64,000 nt of DNA from IMCC2047 sp041395865 (GCA_041395865.1 JAWKZQ010000008.1:35413-99412); one strand, 5' to 3'. Shown: positions 49,692 through 59,460, counted from the first letter of the stretch. The notes: generated by a model from the letters alone, not told the origin. Program-made: numbers and translations.

Positions 49692-50879
49692 ATGAGATTA
49701 TCCGTCAGGCTGATTGTCAGCTTTGGGCTGCTGACGGGGCTTGTTGCCGCCTCTGTGGACATGTATTTGCCGGCCATGCCTGATCTGGCAAAATCCCTGG
49801 GCAGCACCACCGGCCAGGTGCAGCAAACGCTCTCCATGTTTTTATTGGGCGCGGCGCTGGGCCAGGCCCTATTCGGACCTTTGGCCGACCGGTATGGCCG
49901 CCGAAACGTCCTGTTGCTCGGTACGGCAATCTTTACCCTGGCCAGCCTGTTTTGCACCTGGGCTGAGAACGTGGAACAGCTGACCCTGCTGCGCTTATGC
50001 CAGGCGTTGGGTGCGACCTGCGGTGCGGTGATCGTACAAGCCCTGATTAAGGACATGTTCCAGCGGGAGGACGCGGCCCGTATGATGTCCTATGTGATGA
50101 TGGTGATGACGCTCATCCCGCTGCTGGCGCCTATGGCGGGGGGCTATTTGCTGATGTGGTGGGGGTGGCAGTCTATTTTCTGGTGCCTTTCCCTGTGCGG
50201 CCTGGCGGCGTTGATGCTGGCCTATTTTCTTGTTCCCGAAACGCTGACGGCGGAAAACCGGCAGCCTTTACATCCTCGGCACGTGGTGAGGGCTTATGCC
50301 CGGATTGCCCGTCACCGGCGGGCCATGGGTTATAACCTGTGCGCAGGCTTTGTGTTTGCCTCGATGTTTGCCTTTATCACCGGTTCACCCTTTGTCTATA
50401 TCGAATATTTTGGCGTCGCACCGCATTATTACGGTTACCTGTTTGGCGTTAACATCCTGTTTATGATGCTGTGTAATTTTTTCAACGGCCGTTGGCTGAA
50501 CCGGCTTGGCAGCGAGCGACTGTTGCGTACAGGCGTTTCAGTCCATGTTCTGGCGACAATTTTCCTGCTGCTGGCCAGTGTCACAGAGCTGGGAGGGTTG
50601 ATTGCGGTTATGGTGCCCTGTGTCGTTGCTGTCGGGGTGTTGGGTTTGGTGGCCGCCAATGCCACAACGGCCGCTCTGGCCTGTTTTGACAGTCATGCGG
50701 GTACTGTGTCCGGGATGCTGGGCATCACGCGTATGGGATTGGGTGGTTTGTCCGGCGCGGCCGTGGGTATCCTGCATAACGGCAGCATCCTGGTGATGGC
50801 TGCCGTCATGCTGGTCTGTGCTTTGTTAGCCTGGTTATCCCTGGTGTTGCTCGTTGGCCCCGCTGAGCGCCGTTTTTAG
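49692..50879 (+). CDS. Bcr/CflA family drug efflux MFS transporter
   Basis: A 395-residue major facilitator with 12 membrane helices, starting VDMYLPAMPDLAKSLGSTTGQVQQTLSMFLLGAALGQALFGPLADRYGRRNVLL, quoted here as the shorter motif GPLADRYGRR. The Bcr/CflA family exports bicyclomycin, chloramphenicol and other drugs. ATG 49692 follows a GTG at 49689; either could be used. Its last 45 bases overlap the end of the convergent DUF3014 gene. Confidence 0.9.
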   Translation: MRLSVRLIVSFGLLTGLVAASVDMYLPAMPDLAKSLGSTTGQVQQTLSMFLLGAALGQALFGPLADRYGRRNVLLLGTAIFTLASLFCTWAENVEQLTLLRLCQALGATCGAVIVQALIKDMFQREDAARMMSYVMMVMTLIPLLAPMAGGYLLMWWGWQSIFWCLSLCGLAALMLAYFLVPETLTAENRQPLHPRHVVRAYARIARHRRAMGYNLCAGFVFASMFAFITGSPFVYIEYFGVAPHYYGYLFGVNILFMMLCNFFNGRWLNRLGSERLLRTGVSVHVLATIFLLLASVTELGGLIAVMVPCVVAVGVLGLVAANATTAALACFDSHAGTVSGMLGITRMGLGGLSGAAVGILHNGSILVMAAVMLVCALLAWLSLVLLVGPAERRF

Positions 50880-51749
50880 TTCCTGAATCTTGTGTTGGAT
50901 ATCCTGGGTGTTTTGCGGGCCCATGCGAATCAGTTGTTTGTGAACATCCGGGCTTTTTTCCAGCGCCGGATCCAGGAACTTGTAATACACCGAAGGCCGT
51001 ACCAGTTCCACTTTGCCATTAATGACCGGCGCCTGAAGCAGGACATCAAAAGCCTGTAGAAGGGTGTCATGGAAACTGCGGTCGGCGTAACCCAGTTCAG
51101 CAAAGGCTTCTTCAAGCAACGGTGAGTAGCGCTGGTAAAGACGAGCGGTCATTGCCGTATCAATATTTTTAAACAGCCGCACATAGGGCGTGTAGCGCTC
51201 GAAGCCGGTGGGATCCAGGTAATAATTGATCCCGTCCTCTGTACTCCTGAAGATCGCTTTGGGTTTCGGTACCGGCAGGTGTTTCCTGGCAATTTTGCCG
51301 GCGGCGAGGTTGTCGACCACCACCACAAGTTTGCGGATTGCTTCGTCAGTGGTGACCCAATCTGACCAGCCCTCGGTATTGTTCAGGCTCATTGCTGCTT
51401 CGCGTACCTTTTCGTCACTGTTGTTAAGATCCGGCAGTGGCGGAAGGGCTTGCACCTCGGCTTGCGGCTTTTGTTCAGTCTCGATGATCGGGGACGGCGT
51501 GTTTATTTCAGCGATACCGTTCTCAGGCTCGGCGGTTCCTTCAACACCGGTTTTGGGGGCGAGCGCCTCGATCGTTTCCTGGTCGAGGCTGCCCTTGAAC
51601 AGGCTGAACAACAGGTAGCTGCAGACAATCACGGTGGTCAGCGCTACGACAACACCGATCGACATGGTGACTGAAGCGAGTTTGGGATGATGTTTTGGCG
51701 CCGGTGCGTCTTCTGTCTCGGGTGTCAGGTCGTCTTTATTGCTGTTCAT
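50835..51749 (-). CDS. DUF3014 family membrane-anchored protein
   Basis: A 304-residue protein with one membrane segment (about 28-50, MSIGVVVALTTVIVCSYLLF), a Pro/Glu-rich linker and the DUF3014 domain (LPPLPDLNNSDEKVREAAMSL and TARLYQRYSPLLEEAFAELGY). The family is uncharacterised. Its 3' end overlaps bcr antisense by 45 bp. It precedes the SIMPL gene in the leftward direction. Confidence 0.85.
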   Translation of the reverse strand: MNSNKDDLTPETEDAPAPKHHPKLASVTMSIGVVVALTTVIVCSYLLFSLFKGSLDQETIEALAPKTGVEGTAEPENGIAEINTPSPIIETEQKPQAEVQALPPLPDLNNSDEKVREAAMSLNNTEGWSDWVTTDEAIRKLVVVVDNLAAGKIARKHLPVPKPKAIFRSTEDGINYYLDPTGFERYTPYVRLFKNIDTAMTARLYQRYSPLLEEAFAELGYADRSFHDTLLQAFDVLLQAPVINGKVELVRPSVYYKFLDPALEKSPDVHKQLIRMGPQNTQDIQHKIQELKTALSGANEQHQG

Positions 51750-51780
51750 GCTGTGTTCCTGAGGCGAAAATAAGCGCCGG

Positions 51781-52482
51781 TTAGTCGTTTAGGGCGAAAC
51801 GCACCTGAACCTGGCGGGATAATGAAATTTCACCGGTTGGGTAGCTGGCATCGCCCTTGGCTTCAGCCATCATTGCCATGCGAACCGGAACGGGGCTGTG
51901 CATAGCCGATGCCTGCACCCACAGTGCTTTGCCCAGTTTGTCGCCGGATACGTCGGCCAGTAATTGTGCCTGAGCCCTGGCATCCTTGAAGGCAGCCTGC
52001 AATGCTTGGCCCTCAAGTATTTTGCGATTACTGAAATCCAGTTGCAACTGGCCGGTGTTGGTGGCGCCAATTTCCACGGCGTTTTCCAGTAGTTTAGGGT
52101 AACTCAAGAGGTCCCTGATACGAATCTTGACATCACGACTGACCCGGTAACCGATGAGCTGACGGTTATTTTTGTAGTCATATTCCGGATGGATGTTGAT
52201 GCGGGCTGCCTGTATGTCCCTGGCTTCAATGTTAAGTTGCCGGGTGAAGGACAGAAAATTCTCGACCTGGCTGTCCACGGTTTCCTTGGCCTGGGCAGCC
52301 TTTTTCTGGCGTTCCGAGAAGGTGACGGTCAGAAGGGCGATGTCGGGTGTTTCGTGAATAATGCCCTGGCCGCTGACTTCTATGTAGCGGGGTTCCGTTG
52401 ACTCTTTCGTGTGTGCCTGTAATGGCATGGCGACCAGTAAAATAACTAGAATGCTGCTGGTCCATTGGGCTATCCGCTTCAT
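51781..52482 (-). CDS. SIMPL domain (DUF541) exported protein
   Basis: A 233-residue protein with a signal peptide (KRIAQWTSSILVILLVAMPLQA) and a SIMPL/DUF541 domain (YIEVSGQGIIHETPDIALLTVTF, RVSRDVKIRI and QAALKDARAQAQLLA-like, here QAAFKDARAQAQLL). Such proteins are periplasmic; E. coli YggE is linked to oxidative stress. ATG 52482 is preferred because AGGGAG and the signal peptide fit; the longer frame lacks support. Confidence 0.88.
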   Translation of the reverse strand: MKRIAQWTSSILVILLVAMPLQAHTKESTEPRYIEVSGQGIIHETPDIALLTVTFSERQKKAAQAKETVDSQVENFLSFTRQLNIEARDIQAARINIHPEYDYKNNRQLIGYRVSRDVKIRIRDLLSYPKLLENAVEIGATNTGQLQLDFSNRKILEGQALQAAFKDARAQAQLLADVSGDKLGKALWVQASAMHSPVPVRMAMMAEAKGDASYPTGEISLSRQVQVRFALND

Positions 52483-52587
52483 GTTTACTCCCTTTATTAT
52501 TCTGCATGTGGTGTTATTCCGCATGCTTAGAAGGGGAGTATGGCACATAGTTCCTTACCGCAGGGTGAAGGCTGCAGGCATAACGGC

Positions 52588-54606
52588 TTAAATCATGTCC
52601 ATCAGGTTGCGTAATCCGGCAATGGCATTATTGCCGCGGGCGCGTTTAGCCTGGGGGTTGGTTTCCGAGCCGCCTTCCCATTCAAGATCCTCTTTTGGTA
52701 ATTCGTCGAGGAAACGGCTGGGGGCCGTATCGATGGTTTCGCCGTATTGCTTGCGTTTTCTGGCCAGGGTCAGGGCCAGGGTTTTCTGGGCGCGGGTAAT
52801 TCCCACGTAAAACAGGCGTCGCTCCTCGGGGATGTTCTCGGATTCAATGCTGTTGCGGTGGGGCAGCAACTCTTCCTCAAGACCCATGATGAACACATGG
52901 GGGAACTCCAAGCCCTTGGCGGCGTGCATGGTCATCAATTGTACCTGGTTTTTGTCCGCCTCATCCTGCTGGCGTTCCAGCATGTCCTGCAACATCAGGC
53001 GGGACAGGGCGTCGGCCAGGTCAGCGACAGGATCCTGTTGGCTGTCTTCGGGCAGGTTGCGTTTAATCGTGTCCATGAGAAACCAGACATTTGCCAGGCG
53101 ACGGTCTGCGACAGGGCGGCTACTGCTGTTTTGTTCCAGCCAGCTGTCATAGTCCAGCTCGTCAATCATTTCCTTGACCACATCGTCGAAATCCAGTTGG
53201 TGCCAGCGTTTGACGATCGAGTCCAGCCAGTGACGGAAACGGCGAAGTTTGTCCAGGTGTTGCGGCTTGAGGTGCTGTTCCAGCCCCAGCTCGTTGCTGG
53301 CGCAGTACAGGCTGGTGTCTCGCTCGGTGGCGTACTGTCCCAGCGCCTCAAGGGTACTGGGGCCGATTTGACGGCGTGGTACGTTGATCACCCGCAGGAA
53401 GGCGGTATCGTCATCCGGGTTCGCAATCAGGCGCAGGTATGCCAGCATGTCCTTGACCTCTGCCTTTTCAAAGAAAGAGGTTCCGCCACTGATGTGGTAG
53501 GGCACCTGGAACTGCTGCAACTTGAGTTCAAGGATGCGGGACTGGTAATTGCCGCGATACAGAACGGCAAAGTCTTCGAATTTGCTGCGTTTCTGCAGGC
53601 GCTGGCTGACGATTTCGGTTGCAATGCGTTCGGCTTCGGCTTCCTCGTCATCGCACTGGATAATCCGGATCGGGTCGCCAAAACCGATATCGCACCAGAG
53701 CTTTTTATCAAACATGTGCTCGTTGTTGGCGATGACCTGGTTGGCGGCCTTCAAAATACAACCGCAGGAGCGGTAGTTTTGCTCCAGCTTGATCACCTCC
53801 AGACGCGGAAAGTCGCTTTGCAGGCGAGCCAGGTTTTCCGGTACCGCCCCTCGCCAGGCGTAGATGGATTGGTCGTCATCGCCCACTACGGTAAAGGCCT
53901 GCCTGACGCCGACCAGTTGCTTGACCAGCAGGTACTGACTTTCGTTGGTATCCTGGTATTCGTCCACCAGCAGGTAGCGGATTTTATCCTGCCAGCGGTC
54001 GAGGATGTCCGGTTGTTGTACGAACAGGCGCGTAGGCAGCAGGATCAGGTCGTCGAAATCCACGGCATTATAGGCGCGTAACATCCGGTTATAGTGGCCG
54101 TAAACCTTGGCAATGGTCATGTCGTTGCCGGTTTTCGCCATTGACAGCGCGTCCTCGGGCTCCAGCATGGCATTTTTCCAGTTGGAGATCTGGTGTTGCG
54201 CCTGGTTGGCAAGCTCGCGTGCCTGGTCTCCCTCTTTTGGAAGCAGTTCCTTGATAAGGGTGAGTGCGTCATGGGCGTCAAAGAGTGAAAAGCCGGGTTT
54301 GATATCCAGGTGCTTGTACTCTTTGCGAATAATGTTTAATCCCAGGTTGTGGAACGTGCTGACGCTGATGCCCTTGGCCGCTTCACCCTTAAGCTGTTTG
54401 CTAACCCGTTCCTTCATTTCCCGTGCCGCTTTGTTGGTGAAGGTCACGGCATAGATGTGGCGCGGATCAATGCCGACCTTATTAACCAAGTGGGCGATTT
54501 TATGGGTGATAACGGTGGTTTTTCCGCTGCCAGCTCCAGCCAGCACCAAAAGCGGACGGTCGTTGGTTACGATGGCCTGTTGCTGCTGTCTGTTGAGTTT
54601 TGACAA
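52588..54606 (-). CDS. rep: ATP-dependent DNA helicase Rep
   Basis: A 672-residue UvrD/Rep-family helicase: GAGSGKT (24-30), DEYQDT (215-220), GDDDQSIYAWRGA, LEQNYRSCG and VQLMTMHAAKGLEFPHVF. The length and the N-terminus SKLNRQQQQAIVTNDRPLLVLAGAGS match Rep rather than UvrD. It clears proteins ahead of replication forks. The start is TTG 54606 with only a weak ribosome site. It is divergent from the SatD-like gene across an AT-rich region. Confidence 0.94.
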   Translation of the reverse strand: MSKLNRQQQQAIVTNDRPLLVLAGAGSGKTTVITHKIAHLVNKVGIDPRHIYAVTFTNKAAREMKERVSKQLKGEAAKGISVSTFHNLGLNIIRKEYKHLDIKPGFSLFDAHDALTLIKELLPKEGDQARELANQAQHQISNWKNAMLEPEDALSMAKTGNDMTIAKVYGHYNRMLRAYNAVDFDDLILLPTRLFVQQPDILDRWQDKIRYLLVDEYQDTNESQYLLVKQLVGVRQAFTVVGDDDQSIYAWRGAVPENLARLQSDFPRLEVIKLEQNYRSCGCILKAANQVIANNEHMFDKKLWCDIGFGDPIRIIQCDDEEAEAERIATEIVSQRLQKRSKFEDFAVLYRGNYQSRILELKLQQFQVPYHISGGTSFFEKAEVKDMLAYLRLIANPDDDTAFLRVINVPRRQIGPSTLEALGQYATERDTSLYCASNELGLEQHLKPQHLDKLRRFRHWLDSIVKRWHQLDFDDVVKEMIDELDYDSWLEQNSSSRPVADRRLANVWFLMDTIKRNLPEDSQQDPVADLADALSRLMLQDMLERQQDEADKNQVQLMTMHAAKGLEFPHVFIMGLEEELLPHRNSIESENIPEERRLFYVGITRAQKTLALTLARKRKQYGETIDTAPSRFLDELPKEDLEWEGGSETNPQAKRARGNNAIAGLRNLMDMI

Positions 54607-54714
54607 GGTCGCTGATCCGGGGCGTGGGTGAAAAGAAGACCGATTTTAGCAATGCATCTGCCTGTGTGAAAGCCAAGGCATGAGGAGAAAGTTGGAGAGC
54701 GATGAGAGAATGAT

Positions 54715-54806
54715 TAAAAACAATTTAAAATAATTGTAAACTTAATTAAAAATATATTTTATATGTTTTTTTATTTAACAATAAAAATAAATTGTTTTGC
54801 TATACT
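54715..54806 (+). promoter_or_regulatory. AT-rich promoter region of the SatD-like gene
   Basis: TATACT (54801-54806) with TG at the extended -10 (54798-54799) lies 33 bp before the ATG. Upstream is an AT-rich tract with ACAATT...AATTGT (about 54720-54737) and ACAAT...ATTGT (about 54778-54795) inverted pairs, possible operators. No good -35 is seen. Confidence 0.55.
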
Positions 54807-54838
54807 GGGTTCAGATTAACCTGGCTTGATGACTGTGC

Positions 54839-55477
54839 ATGCGGCGACATTACTTTGTATTACTGGTTGATGTGATTGATTCCTCCAAGTTGAAGGATCG
54901 GCAGTCCCTCAGCGTATCGCTTGGCGAGGCCCTGGTTAGGCTGAACCAGGACTTTACCGAGAGTCTGTATGCACCCTTTGAAATTACCCGAGGGGATGAG
55001 GTTGCCGCCGTGTTGACCACGGCCAAACCTCTCTATGCGATGTGCCGGGTGCTCAATAACTTCCTGCATCCGGTTAAATACCGGCTGGTTTTGAATTACG
55101 GTGAGTTGTGCGCCGGTCTGGAAACACGGCATAGCCCCATTATTGATGGGCCTGCCTTTTCCAAGGCCGAGCAGATGATGCATGCGCTTAAGCGAAGCCG
55201 GCGGTTTGTCTCCTTAAGTACCCGCGCCGCTCACATCGACCCGGTTCTGCAAAGCCAGCTGGACTTATTGCTATGGCACTGGGCCGGATTAACCCCATTG
55301 CAGCAGCGGATACTGTCTTTGTACCTGGATGAACGTAACCAGCAGCGTGTGGCAGCCAGGCTTGGGCGCAGTCAGCAGCAGGTGCAACAAACCCTGAGCC
55401 GGTGCGGATGGGAAATTATTGCAGAGGCGGAGAAGCAGGCAGGACGGTTATTGGCTTTGATGCAGCGCGCGCATTAG
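54839..55477 (+). CDS. SatD-like protein with HTH-type C-terminus
   Basis: A 212-residue protein. Residues 5-130 match SatD family proteins (YFVLLVDVIDSSKLKDRQSLSVSLGEALVRLN; FEITRGDEVAAVL). The C-terminal part (about 150-195, LTPLQQRILSLYLDERNQQRVAARLGRSQQQVQQTLSR) reads like a sigma-factor region 4 helix-turn-helix. SatD often neighbours a DUF3307 membrane protein, which is absent here. It may be a DNA-binding regulator; I infer this from the C-terminus. Confidence 0.8.
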   Translation: MRRHYFVLLVDVIDSSKLKDRQSLSVSLGEALVRLNQDFTESLYAPFEITRGDEVAAVLTTAKPLYAMCRVLNNFLHPVKYRLVLNYGELCAGLETRHSPIIDGPAFSKAEQMMHALKRSRRFVSLSTRAAHIDPVLQSQLDLLLWHWAGLTPLQQRILSLYLDERNQQRVAARLGRSQQQVQQTLSRCGWEIIAEAEKQAGRLLALMQRAH

Positions 55478-55501
55478 GCTATTGCTGCATCATTGGCTTT
55501 T

Positions 55502-58500
55502 TCAGGCCACTGCCCGTCCGGAGAACAGCGTATCCAGGGCGATGGGTTTTTCGATGTGGTAACCCTGGGCGTAATCAATCCCGATTTGAACAAGTTGCTC
55601 TTCAATAGCGGCATTCTCGACATACTCCGCAATGGTTTGTTTGCCCATCAGGTGTGCCATCTCGTTGATGGAGCGAACCATGGCGAGGTCTTCCGGATTG
55701 TTGGCGATACCTTTGATAAAGGCGCCGTCAATTTTCAGGTAGTCAACCGGCAGTTTTTTCAGGTAAGTGTAGGAGGACAGCCCGGTACCGAAATCATCGA
55801 GGGCAAATTTGAAGCCCAGGTCCTTCAGTTCGGAAATAACCTCCACGGCGTCGGCCAGGTTTTTAACGGCGGCGGTTTCGGTCACCTCAAAGCAAACCTT
55901 GTCACGGGGAATCTCGAATTCCAGCAGTTTATCGAGGATGTGGTCCATGAGGGTTTCATCGTTGAGGGAGTGCCCGGACAGGTTGATCGTGCAACAGTCA
56001 ATCTGGTCCAGTTTGTCGCGGTTACGGTTTGCCCAGCTGAAAACATTATGAATGACCCAGCGGTCGATGGCCTGCATTCGGTTGTATCGTTCGGCAGCGT
56101 GAATAAAGTCACCGGGCGCCAGTTGAATGCCCAGCTCGTCTTCGACGGACAGCAGGACCTCGTAATGGGGTTTCTCGTCATTATCGGCAACCGGACTGAT
56201 TTTCTGGCAACGCAGGGTCAGGCGCTCCTCGTCAAGGGCACGGTTGAGACGCGCCATATTGTTCATGACTTCGTTGCGAATGGCCTGATCCTTATCGTCA
56301 GGTTCGTAGATATAGACTTTGTTTCGACCTGACTCCTTGGCGGAAAGGCGGGCGGAATCGGCGCAATTCAAAATGGACTGCACGCTCTGGCTGGCTTCGT
56401 CTATGGAAACCAGGCCGATACTGGCGCCGAGTGTATAGGTTTTGTCACCCCAGTCGAAACGCAGCTCCTGGACCGCCTCTTTAATTTCCAAGGCGAAGTT
56501 CTTGGCGCTGGGCATGTCGTAGTTTTTCAGGATAAACAGGAATTCGTCGCCGGCCGAGCGAGCCACTACATTAGGTTCTTGAATGTAGGTGTTTAACAGA
56601 TCGCCGACTTTCTTGAGCATGGTGTCGCCGGCTTCGTGACCGCAGGCGGTGTTGATAACCTTGAACTGGTCCAAATCCATGTGGCAAACGGCGTGCTGGT
56701 TTTGACGGCCTCTTGCATCGGCAAGCGCATGTTTCAGGTGGCGTTCAAATTCCTTGCGATTAATCAGCCCTGTCAGCTCGTCGTGGGTTGCCTGATAGTT
56801 CATCTGGTTATACATGTCCTGGACCATGGCATCCAGGTTTTGGTCGACAAAGGGCTGGTCAGGGTCGTCGATTCGACGGGCGTGGCCGCTTTGCAGGTGC
56901 TCGGCCATTTCCCGTAAGCTGAGTTCCACCACCTTCATACCCTGGTGGTTCACGAAAACGAATTTATGGTGATCCTGGCCGATCCAGGCCAGGCGCATTT
57001 GCGTGGCTTCGTCATTTTCACCGTATTCTACCCAGGCGCCGACCTGCAGGTTGCGGGCGCGTCGTACCCAGCGTGACAGGGCCTTGTTTTGTATTGCCTC
57101 GTCGTCGATATAACTGAAAGCATCATCGGGTGGTGCCAGCAGGGTGTCAGCTTCGGTAAATTCCGGCGCAGGCGAATTGGCGTTGGGGGTTAGCAAGTCG
57201 GCCAGTGCGGGAAGCAGTTTTTTCATTTGCGACTGCCCGCCCGGCGCTTCGTTAATACCGATTTCGATAATTTTTAAGAGTCCGGTACCCTGCTGGTGAA
57301 GTAAGCTGCGGTCGGACTGGGGATCAACTTGTCCCAACGATTTCACGACGTTGGCATAACTGTTCCAGATGGCACTGCCCTGCCCGTCACGCAGCAGGGT
57401 GAAGACCAACAGTTCTCGCCAGCCCTGATTAATCAGGTCCACCAGTGCCCGCGGAACAATTTTCCCGGACAGCTCTTCCTCTATAAAGCGACGAATGCTG
57501 TATTTGCCCTTTTCAATAGTTTCGAGTCCGTCGCAGGATTTCACCAGCCTTTCGGTATTGCGTTGCGCTGCTTTTTCCTGGCGGGTAATCAGTTCGTCCA
57601 GCTCATTGACAGCCTGGTTGAAAATACTCGGATCGTCCTCGAACTCCTGATTTATTGTTTTGATTGCGTTTTCGACCCGCTGGGAGTTCTGTTGGCTTAA
57701 TTCGCCGCCATGCGCCCCAAGGCGGGCTAGCCGGTTGAGCACTTGGCGAGCCGGGTGGTTGGCGTCCTCGAAGAAACTCGCATCCTTGATAAAAATTTTC
57801 AGCAGCGGGATTTCCAGCTGTTTAAAGACGGGTTTGATTTGAGTGGACAAATGCTGGTTGGCGTCCATGGCCGAGAAAAATTTTTCCGTCACCTCAACCG
57901 CTGTGTTGTCCTGTTCGCTCAGTTGCTGCTCCTCGCCACACCACTCGGCAATCCGTTCACTCAAGGGCCTGATTCCCGCTTCCTGGCTAGCGGGTGCTTG
58001 TTGCTTCTGGTACAGGTTCAGCTGCGACATCAGCTGTTCCGTTGCGACCCGTTGGATCGGGTGGCCCCGATGTTGCTCGGGGGGCTCTTTGTGGCGGTGC
58101 CTAAGCGCTAACATGCTCTGTACGGTGGACAGGGTACGCATGGAGTTTTGAGCGCTGTCGCCAGCGGGCGAAGTGACTGCGGCGTCGTTGGCTGCCCCTG
58201 AGATAGGCTGGCTGGAGGAGCCTCTTCCGGAAACCGGTTCCTGCGCTGCCTCCGGGCTGTCGCCTGGCGCCTCTGTATCGGAGTATTGTCCTTCGGGGGA
58301 GACGGCCTTAACCGCATGGTAAACAATCGTGGGCAGGACATCGTTATCGATAAACAGCTGGTTCAGGGTGGAATAGAGCTGTGCCAGCCCCTCCACAACC
58401 ACTTGGGCCTGGAACGCGGACAGAACCGCCTGCATCATATCGCGAGACAGCTGCAAAGGGCTGATAGCACGGTAAAAGGCATGGCTGACATAGGCCGGGC

Positions 58501-59299
58501 TTAACGGGTTGTTCTTGTAGCTGATTTCAGCACCCGACATTTCCGACATGCGGAGCTGAAGGTCATAAAGGGTTTCCTTGTAGTGCTGGTCAGCCTTGTT
58601 GATGATGACCTTAACCAATAGCCAGTCTTCAAATTCCTCTTTTTCAACCAAAGCAAGGCCGGCGCTTTTTTCCGGTTGCATCGCTTCCGGCAGGCTAACG
58701 GGTATACCCTCAAGCCAGTTTTCAACCTGCTGGAGCACGCCTTTGTGGAAGGCTTGATGAATACGCTCCTGGTATTTCCTAAAACGCGACGCCGTGTCGG
58801 CAAAGGACGTTTCGTGGGCATTGTCGGTGGCGTGCTCGGCTCGCTCTAGCAGTTGTTTATCAATTTTGCGGTAGAGTTCACGATGTGATGCCGTTAAAAA
58901 ACTTTCGACGATTTGTTTGCACTTGCTATGAAGGTGTTGGTAACGGGTGTCGCTATTACGGGGCTGGGTGGCCGCCGGTTCCTTCGACAACTTATACAGG
59001 GCGTGGATCGCTTCGGGGTTATTGTGGGTAATTTCCAGGCCCAATGCGCCCTCCACGATACGGGCAATGCGGACATGAAGGCGGTAGTTAAGTTGCAAAA
59101 TGCCGCTGCTCTTGAAGTCAACGAACAGGGTGTCGTTGACGGTCAAGGCGTGTTGGACGCTTAGCTCCGGGTTTTCAAAGGTGATAAAGAGGCCGGTTTT
59201 ACAAAAGTCTTTAATGACGCAGGGCAGCGGTTTCTGATGGGGACTGGAGTACTGTGCTGCGTGGTGTAGAACTTGTCGAGTAAAGGCCCTTTTTTCCAC
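55502..59299 (-). CDS. Giant PilZ-DUF1631-GGDEF-EAL c-di-GMP protein
   Basis: A 1265-residue protein. Residues 1-110 look like a PilZ barrel: R4xxxR8 (KRAFTRQ) and D31xC33xxG36 (DFCKTG, Ser replaced by Cys). The middle (about 130-740) is DUF1631. A GGDEF domain follows with degenerate AGDEF near residue 912 and no I-site, then an EAL domain from about 1020 with EVL, NLSG, EVTETA, DDFGTG, LKIDG and AEYVEN intact. Likely a c-di-GMP-binding phosphodiesterase with a nonclassical cyclase domain. GTG 59299 (AAGGA upstream) is preferred over TTG 59338. It converges with the SatD-like gene (24-bp gap). Confidence 0.88.
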   Translation of the reverse strand: MEKRAFTRQVLHHAAQYSSPHQKPLPCVIKDFCKTGLFITFENPELSVQHALTVNDTLFVDFKSSGILQLNYRLHVRIARIVEGALGLEITHNNPEAIHALYKLSKEPAATQPRNSDTRYQHLHSKCKQIVESFLTASHRELYRKIDKQLLERAEHATDNAHETSFADTASRFRKYQERIHQAFHKGVLQQVENWLEGIPVSLPEAMQPEKSAGLALVEKEEFEDWLLVKVIINKADQHYKETLYDLQLRMSEMSGAEISYKNNPLSPAYVSHAFYRAISPLQLSRDMMQAVLSAFQAQVVVEGLAQLYSTLNQLFIDNDVLPTIVYHAVKAVSPEGQYSDTEAPGDSPEAAQEPVSGRGSSSQPISGAANDAAVTSPAGDSAQNSMRTLSTVQSMLALRHRHKEPPEQHRGHPIQRVATEQLMSQLNLYQKQQAPASQEAGIRPLSERIAEWCGEEQQLSEQDNTAVEVTEKFFSAMDANQHLSTQIKPVFKQLEIPLLKIFIKDASFFEDANHPARQVLNRLARLGAHGGELSQQNSQRVENAIKTINQEFEDDPSIFNQAVNELDELITRQEKAAQRNTERLVKSCDGLETIEKGKYSIRRFIEEELSGKIVPRALVDLINQGWRELLVFTLLRDGQGSAIWNSYANVVKSLGQVDPQSDRSLLHQQGTGLLKIIEIGINEAPGGQSQMKKLLPALADLLTPNANSPAPEFTEADTLLAPPDDAFSYIDDEAIQNKALSRWVRRARNLQVGAWVEYGENDEATQMRLAWIGQDHHKFVFVNHQGMKVVELSLREMAEHLQSGHARRIDDPDQPFVDQNLDAMVQDMYNQMNYQATHDELTGLINRKEFERHLKHALADARGRQNQHAVCHMDLDQFKVINTACGHEAGDTMLKKVGDLLNTYIQEPNVVARSAGDEFLFILKNYDMPSAKNFALEIKEAVQELRFDWGDKTYTLGASIGLVSIDEASQSVQSILNCADSARLSAKESGRNKVYIYEPDDKDQAIRNEVMNNMARLNRALDEERLTLRCQKISPVADNDEKPHYEVLLSVEDELGIQLAPGDFIHAAERYNRMQAIDRWVIHNVFSWANRNRDKLDQIDCCTINLSGHSLNDETLMDHILDKLLEFEIPRDKVCFEVTETAAVKNLADAVEVISELKDLGFKFALDDFGTGLSSYTYLKKLPVDYLKIDGAFIKGIANNPEDLAMVRSINEMAHLMGKQTIAEYVENAAIEEQLVQIGIDYAQGYHIEKPIALDTLFSGRAVA

Positions 59300-59384
59300 A
59301 GAAATATGTCCTTGTCGTGTGACGCTGAAATCAGGCAAGCCAACAGGTTGTGTGAATAAGTGTAACTATAGGCAAAAACTATTG

Positions 59385-59427
59385 AAAAGAAAATTCCGAC
59401 GCAGAGCTCCTGTCAGCAAAGCGTCGG
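59385..59427 (-). terminator. Probable Rho-independent terminator of rhlB
   Basis: Read leftward, CCGACGC (complement of 59421-59427) pairs with GCGTCGG (complement of 59396-59402) around an 18-base loop and is followed by AATTTTCTTTTC. The long loop lowers confidence. Confidence 0.65.
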
Positions 59428-59460
59428 TTAAGAATTGTAACCTATAGCTGTAAGGCCTGT

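Noticed and set aside
52747..54081. A 444-codon rightward frame inside rep
   Set aside because: It lies opposite a well-conserved Rep reading frame and is an antisense shadow typical of codon usage here.
54673..54690. AAGGCATGAGGAGA also occurs in the nested-repeat element at about 35628
   Set aside because: A 14-base match is expected several times by chance in 64 kb, and no other element features surround it.
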